Assembly (NCBI GenBank): GCA_900542145.1
Contig: UQMF01000032.1
Coordinates: forward strand, 1-20,102
Direction: 5' to 3'
DNA from: an uncultured Oscillospiraceae bacterium
GTDB taxonomy: Bacteria > Bacillota > Clostridia > Oscillospirales > Ruminococcaceae
DNA length: 20,102 nucleotides
Shown: piece by piece, positions 14,043 to 20,102 of the stretch
Numbering within the stretch: the stretch's first letter is position 1
Layout of the letters: every line of letters begins with the position of its first letter
Made by a program: the position numbers and the translations under genes
The notes under the pieces: generated by a model
The model's input: the letters and a program-made list of their open reading frames with translations, nothing else
Databases searched by the model: none
Told to the model about the DNA's origin: nothing

Positions 14043-15272
14043 TTATTCCTCTGCGCCTGCTGTTTCCTCAGCAGCTGCGGAAGCCTCGGTCTGCTCTGCC
14101 GCAGTGTTCTCGGCGGATTCAGCCTGCTCCTCTTCCTCGGGGTACTCGATCACTTCGAGGTCCTCGGGAGTTACCTTGCTCTCAGCCTTGATGTCGATCT
14201 TGAATCCGGTAAGCTTTGCAGCGAGCAGCGCGTTCTGACCCTTGTTGCCGATGGCGAGGGAAAGCTGGTTGTCCGGAACGATCGCTTTGCATGCTCTCAC
14301 ATGCGGATCGTTGATTACCACGCGGAGGACCTCAGCCGGCTTGAGCGCCTGCTTGATGAATTCCTCGGGATCGTCGCTGTAAAGCACAACGTCCACTTTC
14401 TCGCCCTTGAGCTCCTTGGTCACGGCGTTGATACGGGACTTCTGGGTACCGATGCACGCGCCGACTGCGTCAACATTGGGATCGTTGCTGATAACCGCGA
14501 TCTTGGAACGGGATCCGGGAGCGCGGCTGGTGGACTTGATCTCCACGGTGCCATCGTAAATTTCGGGGCACTCCAGCTCGAACAGGCGCTTGATGAGCCC
14601 CTTGTCAGTACGGGTGATACGCAGTGACTGACGCTTCGCACCTTCCTTATATTCTTTGGAAACGCCGGTGATATATACCTTGATAACGTCGCCGACATGA
14701 AGCACCTCGCCCGGGATCTGATCCTGGCGCATGAGAAGTACTTCGTTGTGATTTACCTCGATGGTAGCGTGACCGGTCTTGGGCTCAATCTTGGTGACGA
14801 TAGCGGAAACCGCCTCGTTCTCGTATTCGCCCCACATCTCGCTGAGCTGCTGACGCTCAACATCGCGGAATCCCTGCTTGATAAGGTCCTTGGCGTTCTT
14901 TGCGGCGATACGCTTGAACTCGTGAGTATCCACGGGAACCCTGATGTGGTCGCCGACCTGCGCATTGGGGTCGATCTTGCGCGCGTCCTCGAGGACGATC
15001 TCGATCTCCGGCTCGTACAGGGTGTCAACCACCTCGATGACTTCCTTAAGTACGCTTACATTAAATATATGCCTGTCGAAGTCTATGTTTACGAATACGA
15101 CTTCGCTATCCTTGTCCTCGAGGTGCATGTTCGTCTTGAGGCTCTTCTCGATAGCGCTCTTTATCTTTGACACGAACACATCTCTGTCAATGCCCTTTTC
15201 CTGCGCGTATTCAGTCAGCGCGGTGAAAAAGTCCATCATATCGTCCTTGGGCTGTACCTTTTTCTTAGCCAT
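14043..15272 (-). CDS. nusA: Transcription termination/antitermination protein NusA
   Basis: The 409-residue protein binds RNA polymerase and modulates pausing, intrinsic termination and antitermination. Domains in order: the N-terminal polymerase-binding domain (about 1-140), S1 (about 153-220, EAVSAIVTKIEPKTGHATIEV), KH1 with GACIGTQKSRI (271-281) and KH2 with LSLAIGNKGQNALLAAKLTG (337-356). A short Ala/Glu-rich acidic tail (about 378-409) takes the place of the C-terminal repeats of the E. coli protein. The ATG has GGAGG 11 nt upstream. It follows rimP by 37 bp. Confidence 0.97.
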   Translation of the reverse strand: MAKKKVQPKDDMMDFFTALTEYAQEKGIDRDVFVSKIKSAIEKSLKTNMHLEDKDSEVVFVNIDFDRHIFNVSVLKEVIEVVDTLYEPEIEIVLEDARKIDPNAQVGDHIRVPVDTHEFKRIAAKNAKDLIKQGFRDVERQQLSEMWGEYENEAVSAIVTKIEPKTGHATIEVNHNEVLLMRQDQIPGEVLHVGDVIKVYITGVSKEYKEGAKRQSLRITRTDKGLIKRLFELECPEIYDGTVEIKSTSRAPGSRSKIAVISNDPNVDAVGACIGTQKSRINAVTKELKGEKVDVVLYSDDPEEFIKQALKPAEVLRVVINDPHVRACKAIVPDNQLSLAIGNKGQNALLAAKLTGFKIDIKAESKVTPEDLEVIEYPEEEEQAESAENTAAEQTEASAAAEETAGAEE

Positions 15273-15309
15273 TTTCCATTATTCCTCCGTTAAAGTAATG
15301 TGACGCCGG

Positions 15310-15816
15310 TCATTCTCCGCCATGGAGAAAATCAGAATCGTCAAAATCGTCGTAATTTATCGCGGAAACATCAGCGACCGGAAGCGCCAGCTCGCCGAAA
15401 TCTCCGGTAAGGGTCAGGACTTCGCCGTCAAAGCCGCTCAGCACGCAGCTGAAAGCCTTGGAGGGAGCGCCCTCGCACAGCTTGTAGGTCTTGACGATGA
15501 TCTTTTTGCCGATGGACGGCTCAAGCTGGGCAATACGGCGCACGGGGCGCTCCAGCCCTGCGGAACCTATCTCCAGGTAGTCGATCTTGTCAATAAAATC
15601 CTGCTTGTCAATCTCGGCATTTATCAGCCCGTCAATCGACTCGCAGTCGTCGATGGAAACTCCGCCGGGACGGTCGATGAATATCCGCAGATACCACTTC
15701 GCGCCCTCCTTGGCGAACCATACGTCCCACAGCGTATAGCCGTGGCTCTCTACTATCGGTCTTACAGCAGCGTCCGCCGCCGCCTCAATTGAGCAAAGAC
15801 CCTTTGCCAGTGCCAT
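15310..15816 (-). CDS. rimP: Ribosome maturation factor RimP
   Basis: The 168-residue protein assists 30S subunit maturation. Family features are the N-terminal VRPIVESHGYTLWDVWFAKEG, the central YLRIFIDRPGGVSIDDCESI and YLEIGSAGLERPVRR, which corresponds to the usual SSPGLDRPL region. The C-terminal small beta-barrel ends in an acidic stretch. AAAGGAG lies 8 nt before the ATG. It is the first gene after the strong promoter and opens the rimP-nusA-infB operon, with a leader of about 105 nt containing two hairpins. Confidence 0.95.
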   Translation of the reverse strand: MALAKGLCSIEAAADAAVRPIVESHGYTLWDVWFAKEGAKWYLRIFIDRPGGVSIDDCESIDGLINAEIDKQDFIDKIDYLEIGSAGLERPVRRIAQLEPSIGKKIIVKTYKLCEGAPSKAFSCVLSGFDGEVLTLTGDFGELALPVADVSAINYDDFDDSDFLHGGE

Positions 15817-15845
15817 TCAGACAGCTCCTTTCAGAATATGCAGCC

Positions 15846-15907
15846 GGGCACGCGAATACGCCGTACCCCCGATTAAAACTTAAAGACTGGAGCGAAACCC
15901 CAGTCTT
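15846..15907 (-). promoter_or_regulatory. Two leader hairpins upstream of rimP-nusA
   Basis: On the minus strand the first hairpin has an 8-bp stem (AAGACTGG/CCAGTCTT, 15907-15883) and is followed by TAAGTTTTAA, a broken U tract that could act as a weak intrinsic terminator. The second (GGGTACG/CGTGCCC with one G-U pair, 15868-15846) lies closer to the rimP ribosome site. NusA stimulates weak terminators, so an attenuator controlling its own operon is possible, but this is inference. Confidence 0.45.
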
Positions 15908-15928
15908 CAGTCTAATCTATCTTATCGT

Positions 15929-15957
15929 ATTATACCACGTTCTTTTCGGAAAATCAA
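15929..15957 (-). promoter_or_regulatory. Sigma-70 type promoter of the rimP-nusA-infB operon
   Basis: Minus-strand TTGATT (15957-15952, four of six) is followed after exactly 17 bp by a perfect TATAAT (15934-15929). The predicted transcription start near 15922 gives a leader of about 105 nt. No other promoter of similar quality was noticed down to gltX, so it probably drives the whole cluster. Confidence 0.75.
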
Positions 15958-15980
15958 TAGGTTTTTTGAAAATTCTGCGT

Positions 15981-16015
15981 AAAAATCACGCTCCGCGGTG
16001 ATTTTCCGCAGAGCG
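15981..16015 (-). terminator. Intrinsic terminator after the WG-repeat surface protein gene
   Basis: A 10-bp GC-rich stem with one G-U pair (CGCTCTGCGG/CCGCGGAGCG on the minus strand, 16015-15989) and a 7-nt loop is followed by TGA and five T (plus-strand A at 15981-15985). It lies about 40 bp past the stop codon. An overlapping alternative stem (AAAATCAC/GTGATTTT extended by CTGCG/CGCAG, 15975-16011) would also fold. Confidence 0.75.
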
Positions 16016-16055
16016 CGATCTTATTTTAGGAGAATTTCATCTGCACATATGGATA

Positions 16056-17555
16056 TTATCTGTGCTTTCTGCTCAGAAGAAGCACTCCTCCGGCAGCGAC
16101 AGTCAGTCCGACTACGACAGCACAGCCAGACGCGCCGGTATCGGGATTTGCTTTGTTTTCGTCATTGTTGTTATCAACATGAGCGGTATCGGTTGTTTCA
16201 GCAGTGCCTGTTGGTTCAGCTGTAGGCTCAGTGGGCGTTGAGATATCGCCCTGCTCATCTCCGGATACATCACTCACATCGTCAGCATATGTCATAAAGT
16301 AATACTCGCCGTCGAGTTCAACCACGTAAAGACCCTTGTCACAGATTCTAACTCCATCTGCGTCTATCTTTTCAGAAACGCGCTTGAGATTTCTGTTTAC
16401 AAGGAACGCTTTGCCGTCCTTTACAACAGGCGCATACTTGCCAATGAAAGAACCGGCGTCATCATAAGTAGCAAGAAGCTCTCCGTCAGAATTCATGTAG
16501 CCCCATTTATCGTCCTGAGTCTGTACCAGGTATATTTCACCGTCTTCGCTTGAAATATACTTATAAGTGTCGCTCAGTGTTGTAACTGTATGCAAACCGG
16601 TAGCGCCCGCCTCATCGCTTATCTGCATGAGAACCGAGCCTGTATCCCAGCTTGCAACAAACCTGTCGCCGTTCAGCTCTGATATTTCCATTTGACCCAG
16701 ATCATCAAGCGAGAAGTCCATCATTTCCTGGGTCTCTGTCAGGAAAAGATGATATACCGCCGCATAAGAAGCATTCTGTGTCCAGAACTGAACATATCCT
16801 TTTCCACAGCCAGATACGCCACCGTTCATCGCGGTGGTGGAATAGATTTCTTCTTCCGTGCAATCCTTTTTAATTCCTACCGCCTTTATATCATACTCAT
16901 CAGCGTCATTGGATTCATCAATGTTCTGAGGCTCTCTGAAATACATAAAATATGCGTTGTACTTGTTACTAGCTGCGTCCAAACTACAAGACCACCCACT
17001 GCAATTTGTCATCACAAAATCGAATTCTCCATCCGGACCAACCTGCTCATATGAAAAGCCACGACAATCTCCCTTAATAGTGCCGTTATTAACGTTTAAA
17101 ATGTAGCCGTCATCTGTAACATACATCCAGCCGTTCCGGTCAAACGAAGTATTCCGAATTGTTATTTCGTCCGTTCCGTTGAAATCAAAGGGATATATTG
17201 CCGTTTCACTGCCATCGTCTGCCCAATTGAATAACTCATTGGCATTGTGATACAAGCCCAGGTTGTTCCAGTCAACTTCACCGTTAACAGTAACATCGCT
17301 GTAAGAAAACTCTCCCGTGGAGCGCCATTTTTTTGCGTCTATTCCTGTAATGGAAATTAACTTCTCTATGCCATCAGATGTTCCAATGCCATACAGATCG
17401 CCGCGATTCCATAAGCCGTCACCGCCATTGATACCAAGCTCAGATATCGGCTGTGTGTACAGCTTCATTTTGCCGGAAGCTGCATATGCAGGCATTGACA
17501 GCCCAGCGCAGACAGCAAGAGCAGCCGAAACAGCAAGTATTCTCTTCATCTTCAT
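16056..17555 (-). CDS. Secreted WG-repeat protein with NPDTG-type surface anchor
   Basis: The 499-residue product is exported: the N-terminus is a typical signal peptide (MKMKR, hydrophobic core, cleavage after AYA at about 25). The body (about 26-435) is rich in Asp, Gly, Trp and Tyr and looks beta-rich. It includes a WG-repeat-like segment, KWGYMNSDGELLATYDD (350-366), and similar short turns. Cysteines at about 164, 185, 190, 232, 250 and 405 could form disulfides. A Thr/Pro/Glu linker (about 440-465) leads to NPDTG (470-474), a hydrophobic helix and a basic RKHR end. This layout matches sortase-type anchors, although the canonical LPxTG leucine is replaced by Asn. No enzymatic motif is recognised. 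GGAGG lies 8 nt before the ATG. It is divergent from an Xre-family regulator gene and probably controlled by it. Confidence 0.8.
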   Translation of the reverse strand: MKMKRILAVSAALAVCAGLSMPAYAASGKMKLYTQPISELGINGGDGLWNRGDLYGIGTSDGIEKLISITGIDAKKWRSTGEFSYSDVTVNGEVDWNNLGLYHNANELFNWADDGSETAIYPFDFNGTDEITIRNTSFDRNGWMYVTDDGYILNVNNGTIKGDCRGFSYEQVGPDGEFDFVMTNCSGWSCSLDAASNKYNAYFMYFREPQNIDESNDADEYDIKAVGIKKDCTEEEIYSTTAMNGGVSGCGKGYVQFWTQNASYAAVYHLFLTETQEMMDFSLDDLGQMEISELNGDRFVASWDTGSVLMQISDEAGATGLHTVTTLSDTYKYISSEDGEIYLVQTQDDKWGYMNSDGELLATYDDAGSFIGKYAPVVKDGKAFLVNRNLKRVSEKIDADGVRICDKGLYVVELDGEYYFMTYADDVSDVSGDEQGDISTPTEPTAEPTGTAETTDTAHVDNNNDENKANPDTGASGCAVVVGLTVAAGGVLLLSRKHR

Positions 17556-17577
17556 ATTTTAATCCTCCATTCATTTC

Positions 17578-17593
17578 ACACCTTTTTAGGTGT
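17578..17593. promoter_or_regulatory. Operator-like palindrome 2 (perfect)
   Basis: ACACCT-TTTT-AGGTGT is a perfect 6+4+6 palindrome. It lies just after the expected transcription start (about 17595) of the surface-protein promoter, where a bound repressor would block early elongation. It is near-identical to a second site 29 bp away. Confidence 0.6.
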
Positions 17594-17601
17594 ACAAATA
17601 T

Positions 17602-17629
17602 ATTATACACCTTTTCAGATGTTTGTCAA
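17602..17629 (-). promoter_or_regulatory. Promoter of the WG-repeat surface protein gene
   Basis: On the minus strand a perfect TTGACA (17629-17624) is separated by 16 bp from a perfect TATAAT (17607-17602). The spacer is filled by operator-like palindrome 1. Such a strong core with embedded dyads suggests a promoter held off by a repressor. The leader is about 40 nt. Confidence 0.75.
17607..17622. promoter_or_regulatory. Operator-like palindrome 1 (one mismatch)
   Basis: ACACCT-TTTC-AGATGT matches palindrome 2 at 14 of 16 positions. It occupies the spacer of the minus-strand promoter and ends directly before the -35 element of the plus-strand promoter. Binding here would block the surface-protein promoter and could also affect the regulator gene's own promoter. 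A further half-site, TGGTGTA (17641-17647), overlaps the plus-strand -10. Confidence 0.6.
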
Positions 17630-17651
17630 GCAAATTTTCATGGTGTATAAT
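17623..17651 (+). promoter_or_regulatory. Promoter of the Xre-family regulator gene
   Basis: TTGTCA (17623-17628, five of six) is followed after 17 bp by a perfect TATAAT (17646-17651). Its -35 overlaps the -35 of the opposite promoter by five bases, so the two promoters stand back to back and may compete for polymerase. The start near 17658 gives an AT-rich leader of about 55 nt. Confidence 0.7.
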
Positions 17652-17713
17652 AATTTTGTTCATAATTAACAAAAATAATAAACATAAATTGACACTTACA
17701 GGAGATGATGATT

Positions 17714-17929
17714 ATGGATATCGGCACACGCCTGAAAGAAGTACGCGAGGGAAAAGCAAACCAGCAGCAGATTGCAGACCTGTTGAAAACCACTCAGCAG
17801 CAGATAAGCAAATACGAGAACAATATTCAAGAGATACCCTGCCGTCATATCATCACGCTTGCACAGTTTTTTGACGTATCAACCGATTATCTGCTTTGTC
17901 TTACTGATATAAAAGAAAAATACTGGTGA
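17714..17929 (+). CDS. Small Xre/Cro-CI family transcriptional regulator
   Basis: The 71-residue protein is essentially a single HTH_3 domain: IGTRLKEVREG, then QQQIADLLKTTQQQISKYENN (helix-turn-helix, about 20-40), then ITLAQFFDVSTDYLLCLTD (about 50-68), the standard end of this fold. There is no sensor or dimerisation extension. Three in-frame ATG codons occur at 17705, 17708 and 17714; I chose the last because GGAG (17701-17704) lies 9 nt before it. It is transcribed divergently from the surface protein gene across two matching palindromes, so it is likely to repress that gene and itself. The nearby DNA is lower in GC than the flanking housekeeping genes. What relieves repression is not visible. 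Confidence 0.88.
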   Translation: MDIGTRLKEVREGKANQQQIADLLKTTQQQISKYENNIQEIPCRHIITLAQFFDVSTDYLLCLTDIKEKYW

Positions 17930-17937
17930 CACAATAC

Positions 17938-17966
17938 TTGACAACCCAACAAAATCGTGCTATAAT
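17938..17966 (+). promoter_or_regulatory. Consensus promoter of the T-box/proS transcript
   Basis: TTGACA (17938-17943) and TATAAT (17961-17966) match the consensus at all twelve positions with a 17-bp spacer. It begins 8 bp after the regulator gene's stop codon. A very strong constitutive promoter is usual before an attenuated gene, because control is exerted in the leader. Confidence 0.85.
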
Positions 17967-17989
17967 TAATCTGTATGAATACGAAAAGC

Positions 17990-18237
17990 TGTGACAAGAA
18001 GCAGTAGGCACTTCTGATTTTCCAGAGAAGCGGCGGTCGGTGCGAGCCGTTACTGAGGACCTGCCGAACCCGTCTTTGAGCTGCGCCCGGAACCCGGAAT
18101 CCCCGGCAGTAAGCGGCGCCGGAACTCACCGTTAAATGAGGAGCGTTGTATGACGTGAAGCGCGGGTAACACCCGAATTCAGGTGGTAACACGGACTCTG
18201 TACAGTTCGCCCTGAGCAGAAATGCTCGGGGCTTTTT
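17990..18237 (+). ncRNA. T-box riboswitch, proline-specific
   Basis: The leader before proS has T-box hallmarks in order. First come an AGTA element near 18003-18006 and the distal stem I loop AGAGAAGC with its GGTGCGAGCC partner (about 18035-18056). Next is the specifier region GAACCCGTCTTTGAG (18066-18080), then the T-box sequence AGGTGGTAACACGG (18181-18194) and a terminator. CCC at 18069-18071, followed by a purine, is the best specifier and encodes proline, agreeing with the downstream gene. UGGU in the T-box can pair with the ACCA end of uncharged tRNA-Pro. TTCAGG (18178-18183) can pair with CCTGAG (18211-18216), which also belongs to the terminator stem, so the structures are mutually exclusive. 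Uncharged tRNA-Pro should permit read-through into proS. Confidence 0.93.
18209..18237 (+). terminator. T-box regulated intrinsic terminator
   Basis: A 10-bp stem (GCCCTGAGCA 18209-18218 with TGCTCGGGGC 18223-18232, one T-G wobble) is capped by a GAAA tetraloop and followed by five T (18233-18237). It is the off state of the proline T-box. Confidence 0.92.
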
Positions 18238-18283
18238 GTATTCTGAAAAAATTCAACATTCAACATCTGAAAGGAAGTAAATC

Positions 18284-20008
18284 ATGAAACTTGAAAAGTT
18301 AGTCGGCGACCGTTTCAAGCAGCGCCCCTCCGACTGCAACATCGACAGCCATGCCCTGATGATCCGCGGCGGCTACATGAAGTACGTTGCGAACGGAATT
18401 TTCTCCAGCTACATGCCCTTAAAGCGCATTACACGCAAGATCGAGCAGATAATCCGCGAGGAGATGGACGCCATCGACGGTCAGGAAGTATCCTTCCCGG
18501 TTGTTATGCCTGCGACCCTCTGGCAGGAATCCGGCAGATATGAGAGCATCGGCAGCGAACTCCTCAGATTCACCGACCGTAACAAGGCGCAGATGGTACT
18601 CGGCATGACCCATGAGGAAGCAGCCGTTCAGCTCGTCCGTGAATACGCGAACAGCTATACCAAGTATCCGTTCATGATCTACCAGATCCAGACCAAGTTC
18701 CGCGACGAGGCACGTCCCCGCGGCGGTCTGATCAGAGTGCGCGAGTTCACCATGAAGGACGCGTATTCCTTCCACACCTCCCAGGAGGATCTTGAGGAAT
18801 ACTACATGCGCTGCCATAAGGCTTACGAGCGTATTTATGCGCGCGCGGGCATTCCCGAGGTGATTTCAGTCAAGTCCGACTCCGGCATGATGGGCGGAAG
18901 CATTTCCCACGAGTTCATGCTCCTCACCCCCATCGGCGAGGACTCCATCGCCATCTGCAAGGACTGCGGATTCCGCGCTAATATGGAAGCGGCAGAATCC
19001 ATCATCGAGAACACACGCGACGCCGAAAGCCAGCCTCTCACCGAAGTCTACACCCCGAATATCCACACCATCGAGGAGATATGCGAGTTCCTGCACACTC
19101 CGCAGGACAAGAGCTGCAAGGCGGTAGTTTATCAGCGCAACCACGATGACAGCTACGTTGTCGTATTTATCCGCGGCGACCTGGATATCAACGAAACCAA
19201 GCTCACGAACTTCCTGGGCTGCGATATCCACCCGGCAGTAATCACCCACGAGTGCGGACTGAATCCCGGCTACATCGGACCGGTAGGACTTCCCGAGGGA
19301 ATTACAGTGCTGTTTGATAAGTCCCTCCAGAACACGAACAACCTCTCCTGCGGTGCAAACAAGGAAGAGTACCACTACACCGGACTGGATCTTGACCGCG
19401 ATGTGAAGAACGTTGAGTACCGCGACTTCGCCAAGATCATCGAGGGCGGAATCTGCCCCAGCTGCGGAAAGAAGCACATCACCATCTCCCGTGGTATCGA
19501 GGTCGGCAACATATTCCAGCTCGGCACCAAGTACACCAAGAGCATGGGAATGACCTACCTTGACAAGGACGGCAACGTTCAGGTGCCGATCATGGGCTGC
19601 TACGGAATCGGCGTGGGCAGACTTGCGGCTTCCGTCTGCGAAGTACACCACGATGATTACGGTCCCATCTGGCCGATGGCTATCGCTCCGTGGCAGGTTC
19701 ACATCTGCGCAGTACGCGCCGACGACGCCGAGGTCAAGGAAAAGGCTGACGCACTCTACGACGAGCTTCAGAAGCGCGGCGTTGAGGTGATCTACGACGA
19801 TCGTGCAGTAAGCGCCGGCGTAATGTTCTCCGACGCGGACCTGCTGGGAGTTCCGCTCCGCGTGATCGTCAGCCCGAGGAACCTCAAGGACGGCGTGATC
19901 GAGATATCCGCCCGGGACAAGAGCTTCAGCGAGAAGCTCGCTCCGGCAGACGTCGCAGACAGAGTTCAGCAGAAGATTGCTGAAATGATGCAGTTCGACG
20001 TGGACTGA
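18284..20008 (+). CDS. proS: Prolyl-tRNA synthetase, bacterial type with insertion domain
   Basis: The 574-residue class II synthetase charges tRNA-Pro. Motif 2 is in FRDEARPRGGLIRVREF (139-155) and motif 3 in GCYGIGVGRLAAS (438-450). THEEA (109-113) is the characteristic ProRS ATP/proline-site segment. Between motifs 2 and 3, about 225-400, lies the editing-type insertion domain of the bacterial form, flanked by cysteine pairs CKDC (225-228) and CPSC (391-394). The C-terminal anticodon-binding domain starts near 465. Length matches the bacterial long form. AAAGGAAG lies 6 nt before the ATG. Expression is controlled by the T-box leader, and the gene is followed by terminator hairpins, so it is probably a single-gene transcript. 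Confidence 0.97.
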   Translation: MKLEKLVGDRFKQRPSDCNIDSHALMIRGGYMKYVANGIFSSYMPLKRITRKIEQIIREEMDAIDGQEVSFPVVMPATLWQESGRYESIGSELLRFTDRNKAQMVLGMTHEEAAVQLVREYANSYTKYPFMIYQIQTKFRDEARPRGGLIRVREFTMKDAYSFHTSQEDLEEYYMRCHKAYERIYARAGIPEVISVKSDSGMMGGSISHEFMLLTPIGEDSIAICKDCGFRANMEAAESIIENTRDAESQPLTEVYTPNIHTIEEICEFLHTPQDKSCKAVVYQRNHDDSYVVVFIRGDLDINETKLTNFLGCDIHPAVITHECGLNPGYIGPVGLPEGITVLFDKSLQNTNNLSCGANKEEYHYTGLDLDRDVKNVEYRDFAKIIEGGICPSCGKKHITISRGIEVGNIFQLGTKYTKSMGMTYLDKDGNVQVPIMGCYGIGVGRLAASVCEVHHDDYGPIWPMAIAPWQVHICAVRADDAEVKEKADALYDELQKRGVEVIYDDRAVSAGVMFSDADLLGVPLRVIVSPRNLKDGVIEISARDKSFSEKLAPADVADRVQQKIAEMMQFDVD

Positions 20009-20024
20009 TACCATAACAAGACAA

Positions 20025-20050
20025 GAGGGCTGCAAAAAATTGCAGCCCTC
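20025..20050 (+). terminator. Strong hairpin after proS
   Basis: GAGGGCTGCAA (20025-20035) pairs perfectly with TTGCAGCCCTC (20040-20050) around a four-A loop, 16 bp past the proS stop. The bases that follow are not a T tract, so it may be an mRNA-stabilising stem working with the next hairpin, or a terminator of unusual type. Confidence 0.6.
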
Positions 20051-20065
20051 AGACCGTCGAAAAAT

Positions 20066-20082
20066 CCCCTAAAGGGGCTTTT
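20066..20082 (+). terminator. Second hairpin after proS with T tract
   Basis: CCCC (20066-20069) and GGGG (20074-20077) form a short stem with a TAAA loop, followed by CTTTT (20078-20082). Preceding A residues allow A-T extension around one mismatch. It can work as an intrinsic terminator, and the symmetrical A/T flanks would let it act on both strands. Confidence 0.55.
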
Positions 20083-20102
20083 CCGCCGAACATCCCAGCT
20101 GC

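Noticed and set aside
15268..15279. Four-codon minigene (ATG GAA AAT GGC TAA) overlapping the nusA start
   Set aside because: Its ATG lies only 4 nt from GGAGG, too close for efficient use, and such short frames are expected by chance. Possible, but not supported.
17687..17692. TTGACA just before the Xre gene, possible second promoter
   Set aside because: Any -10 at the right distance would fall within or after the start codon and no TATAAT-like sequence is there. The promoter at 17623-17651 explains expression.
18866..20035. 389-codon minus-strand frame opposite proS
   Set aside because: proS is certain from class II motifs and the T-box; the antisense frame has a hydrophobic shadow composition and no ribosome site.

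Overview
The window is 20.1 kb of a moderately GC-rich, gene-dense bacterial chromosome. It carries a T-box leader, AGGAGG-type ribosome binding sites, ylxR and ylxQ between nusA and infB, and a surface protein with an NPDTG-type C-terminus. Together these point to a Gram-positive Firmicute of the class Clostridia. A Ruminococcaceae/Oscillospiraceae gut-type organism is my best guess, by inference only. No phage, transposase, CRISPR, rRNA or tRNA gene is visible.

Layout, left to right. (1) Positions 1-5660, minus strand: an ABC export operon of the Gld type. It runs ATPase, ABC-2 permease, GldG-like membrane protein, DUF4340 membrane-anchored protein, then a small conserved-looking protein of unknown function. 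A promoter with an embedded palindrome precedes it and two tandem hairpins close it. (2) Positions 5679-15960, minus strand: the translation/transcription housekeeping cluster rimP-nusA-ylxR-ylxQ-infB-rbfA-nrnA-truB-ribF, followed by gltX. Genes are tightly spaced or overlapping, and one near-consensus promoter stands before rimP. (3) Positions 15980-17930: a lower-GC divergent pair. One gene encodes a secreted, C-terminally anchored WG-repeat protein (minus) and the other a 71-residue Xre-family repressor-like protein (plus). They share a back-to-back promoter region with two near-identical palindromes. (4) Positions 17938-20082, plus strand: a perfect-consensus promoter, a proline T-box riboswitch and proS, ending in terminator hairpins.

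How the genes work together. The central cluster makes ribosome maturation factors (RimP, RbfA), transcription elongation/antitermination protein NusA, the small RNA-binding proteins YlxR and YlxQ, initiation factor IF-2, a nanoRNase/pAp phosphatase, tRNA pseudouridine-55 synthase, FAD synthesis enzyme RibF and glutamyl-tRNA synthetase. ProS on the other strand is controlled by uncharged tRNA-Pro. The left operon probably exports or extracts an unidentified substrate at the membrane. The divergent pair looks like a self-contained surface-protein switch.

Most notable observations: ylxQ has no ATG, GTG or TTG that would include its conserved N-terminus and seems to start at ATA; the divergent promoters at 17.6 kb share a -35 region and carry a repressor-style double operator; IF-2 has a long two-part repeat region that is probably disordered; and a Gld-like operon occurs in what looks like a non-gliding Firmicute. 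I did not find a clearly new multi-gene system. The divergent Xre/surface-protein module and the small protein at the end of the Gld-like operon are the least explained parts.
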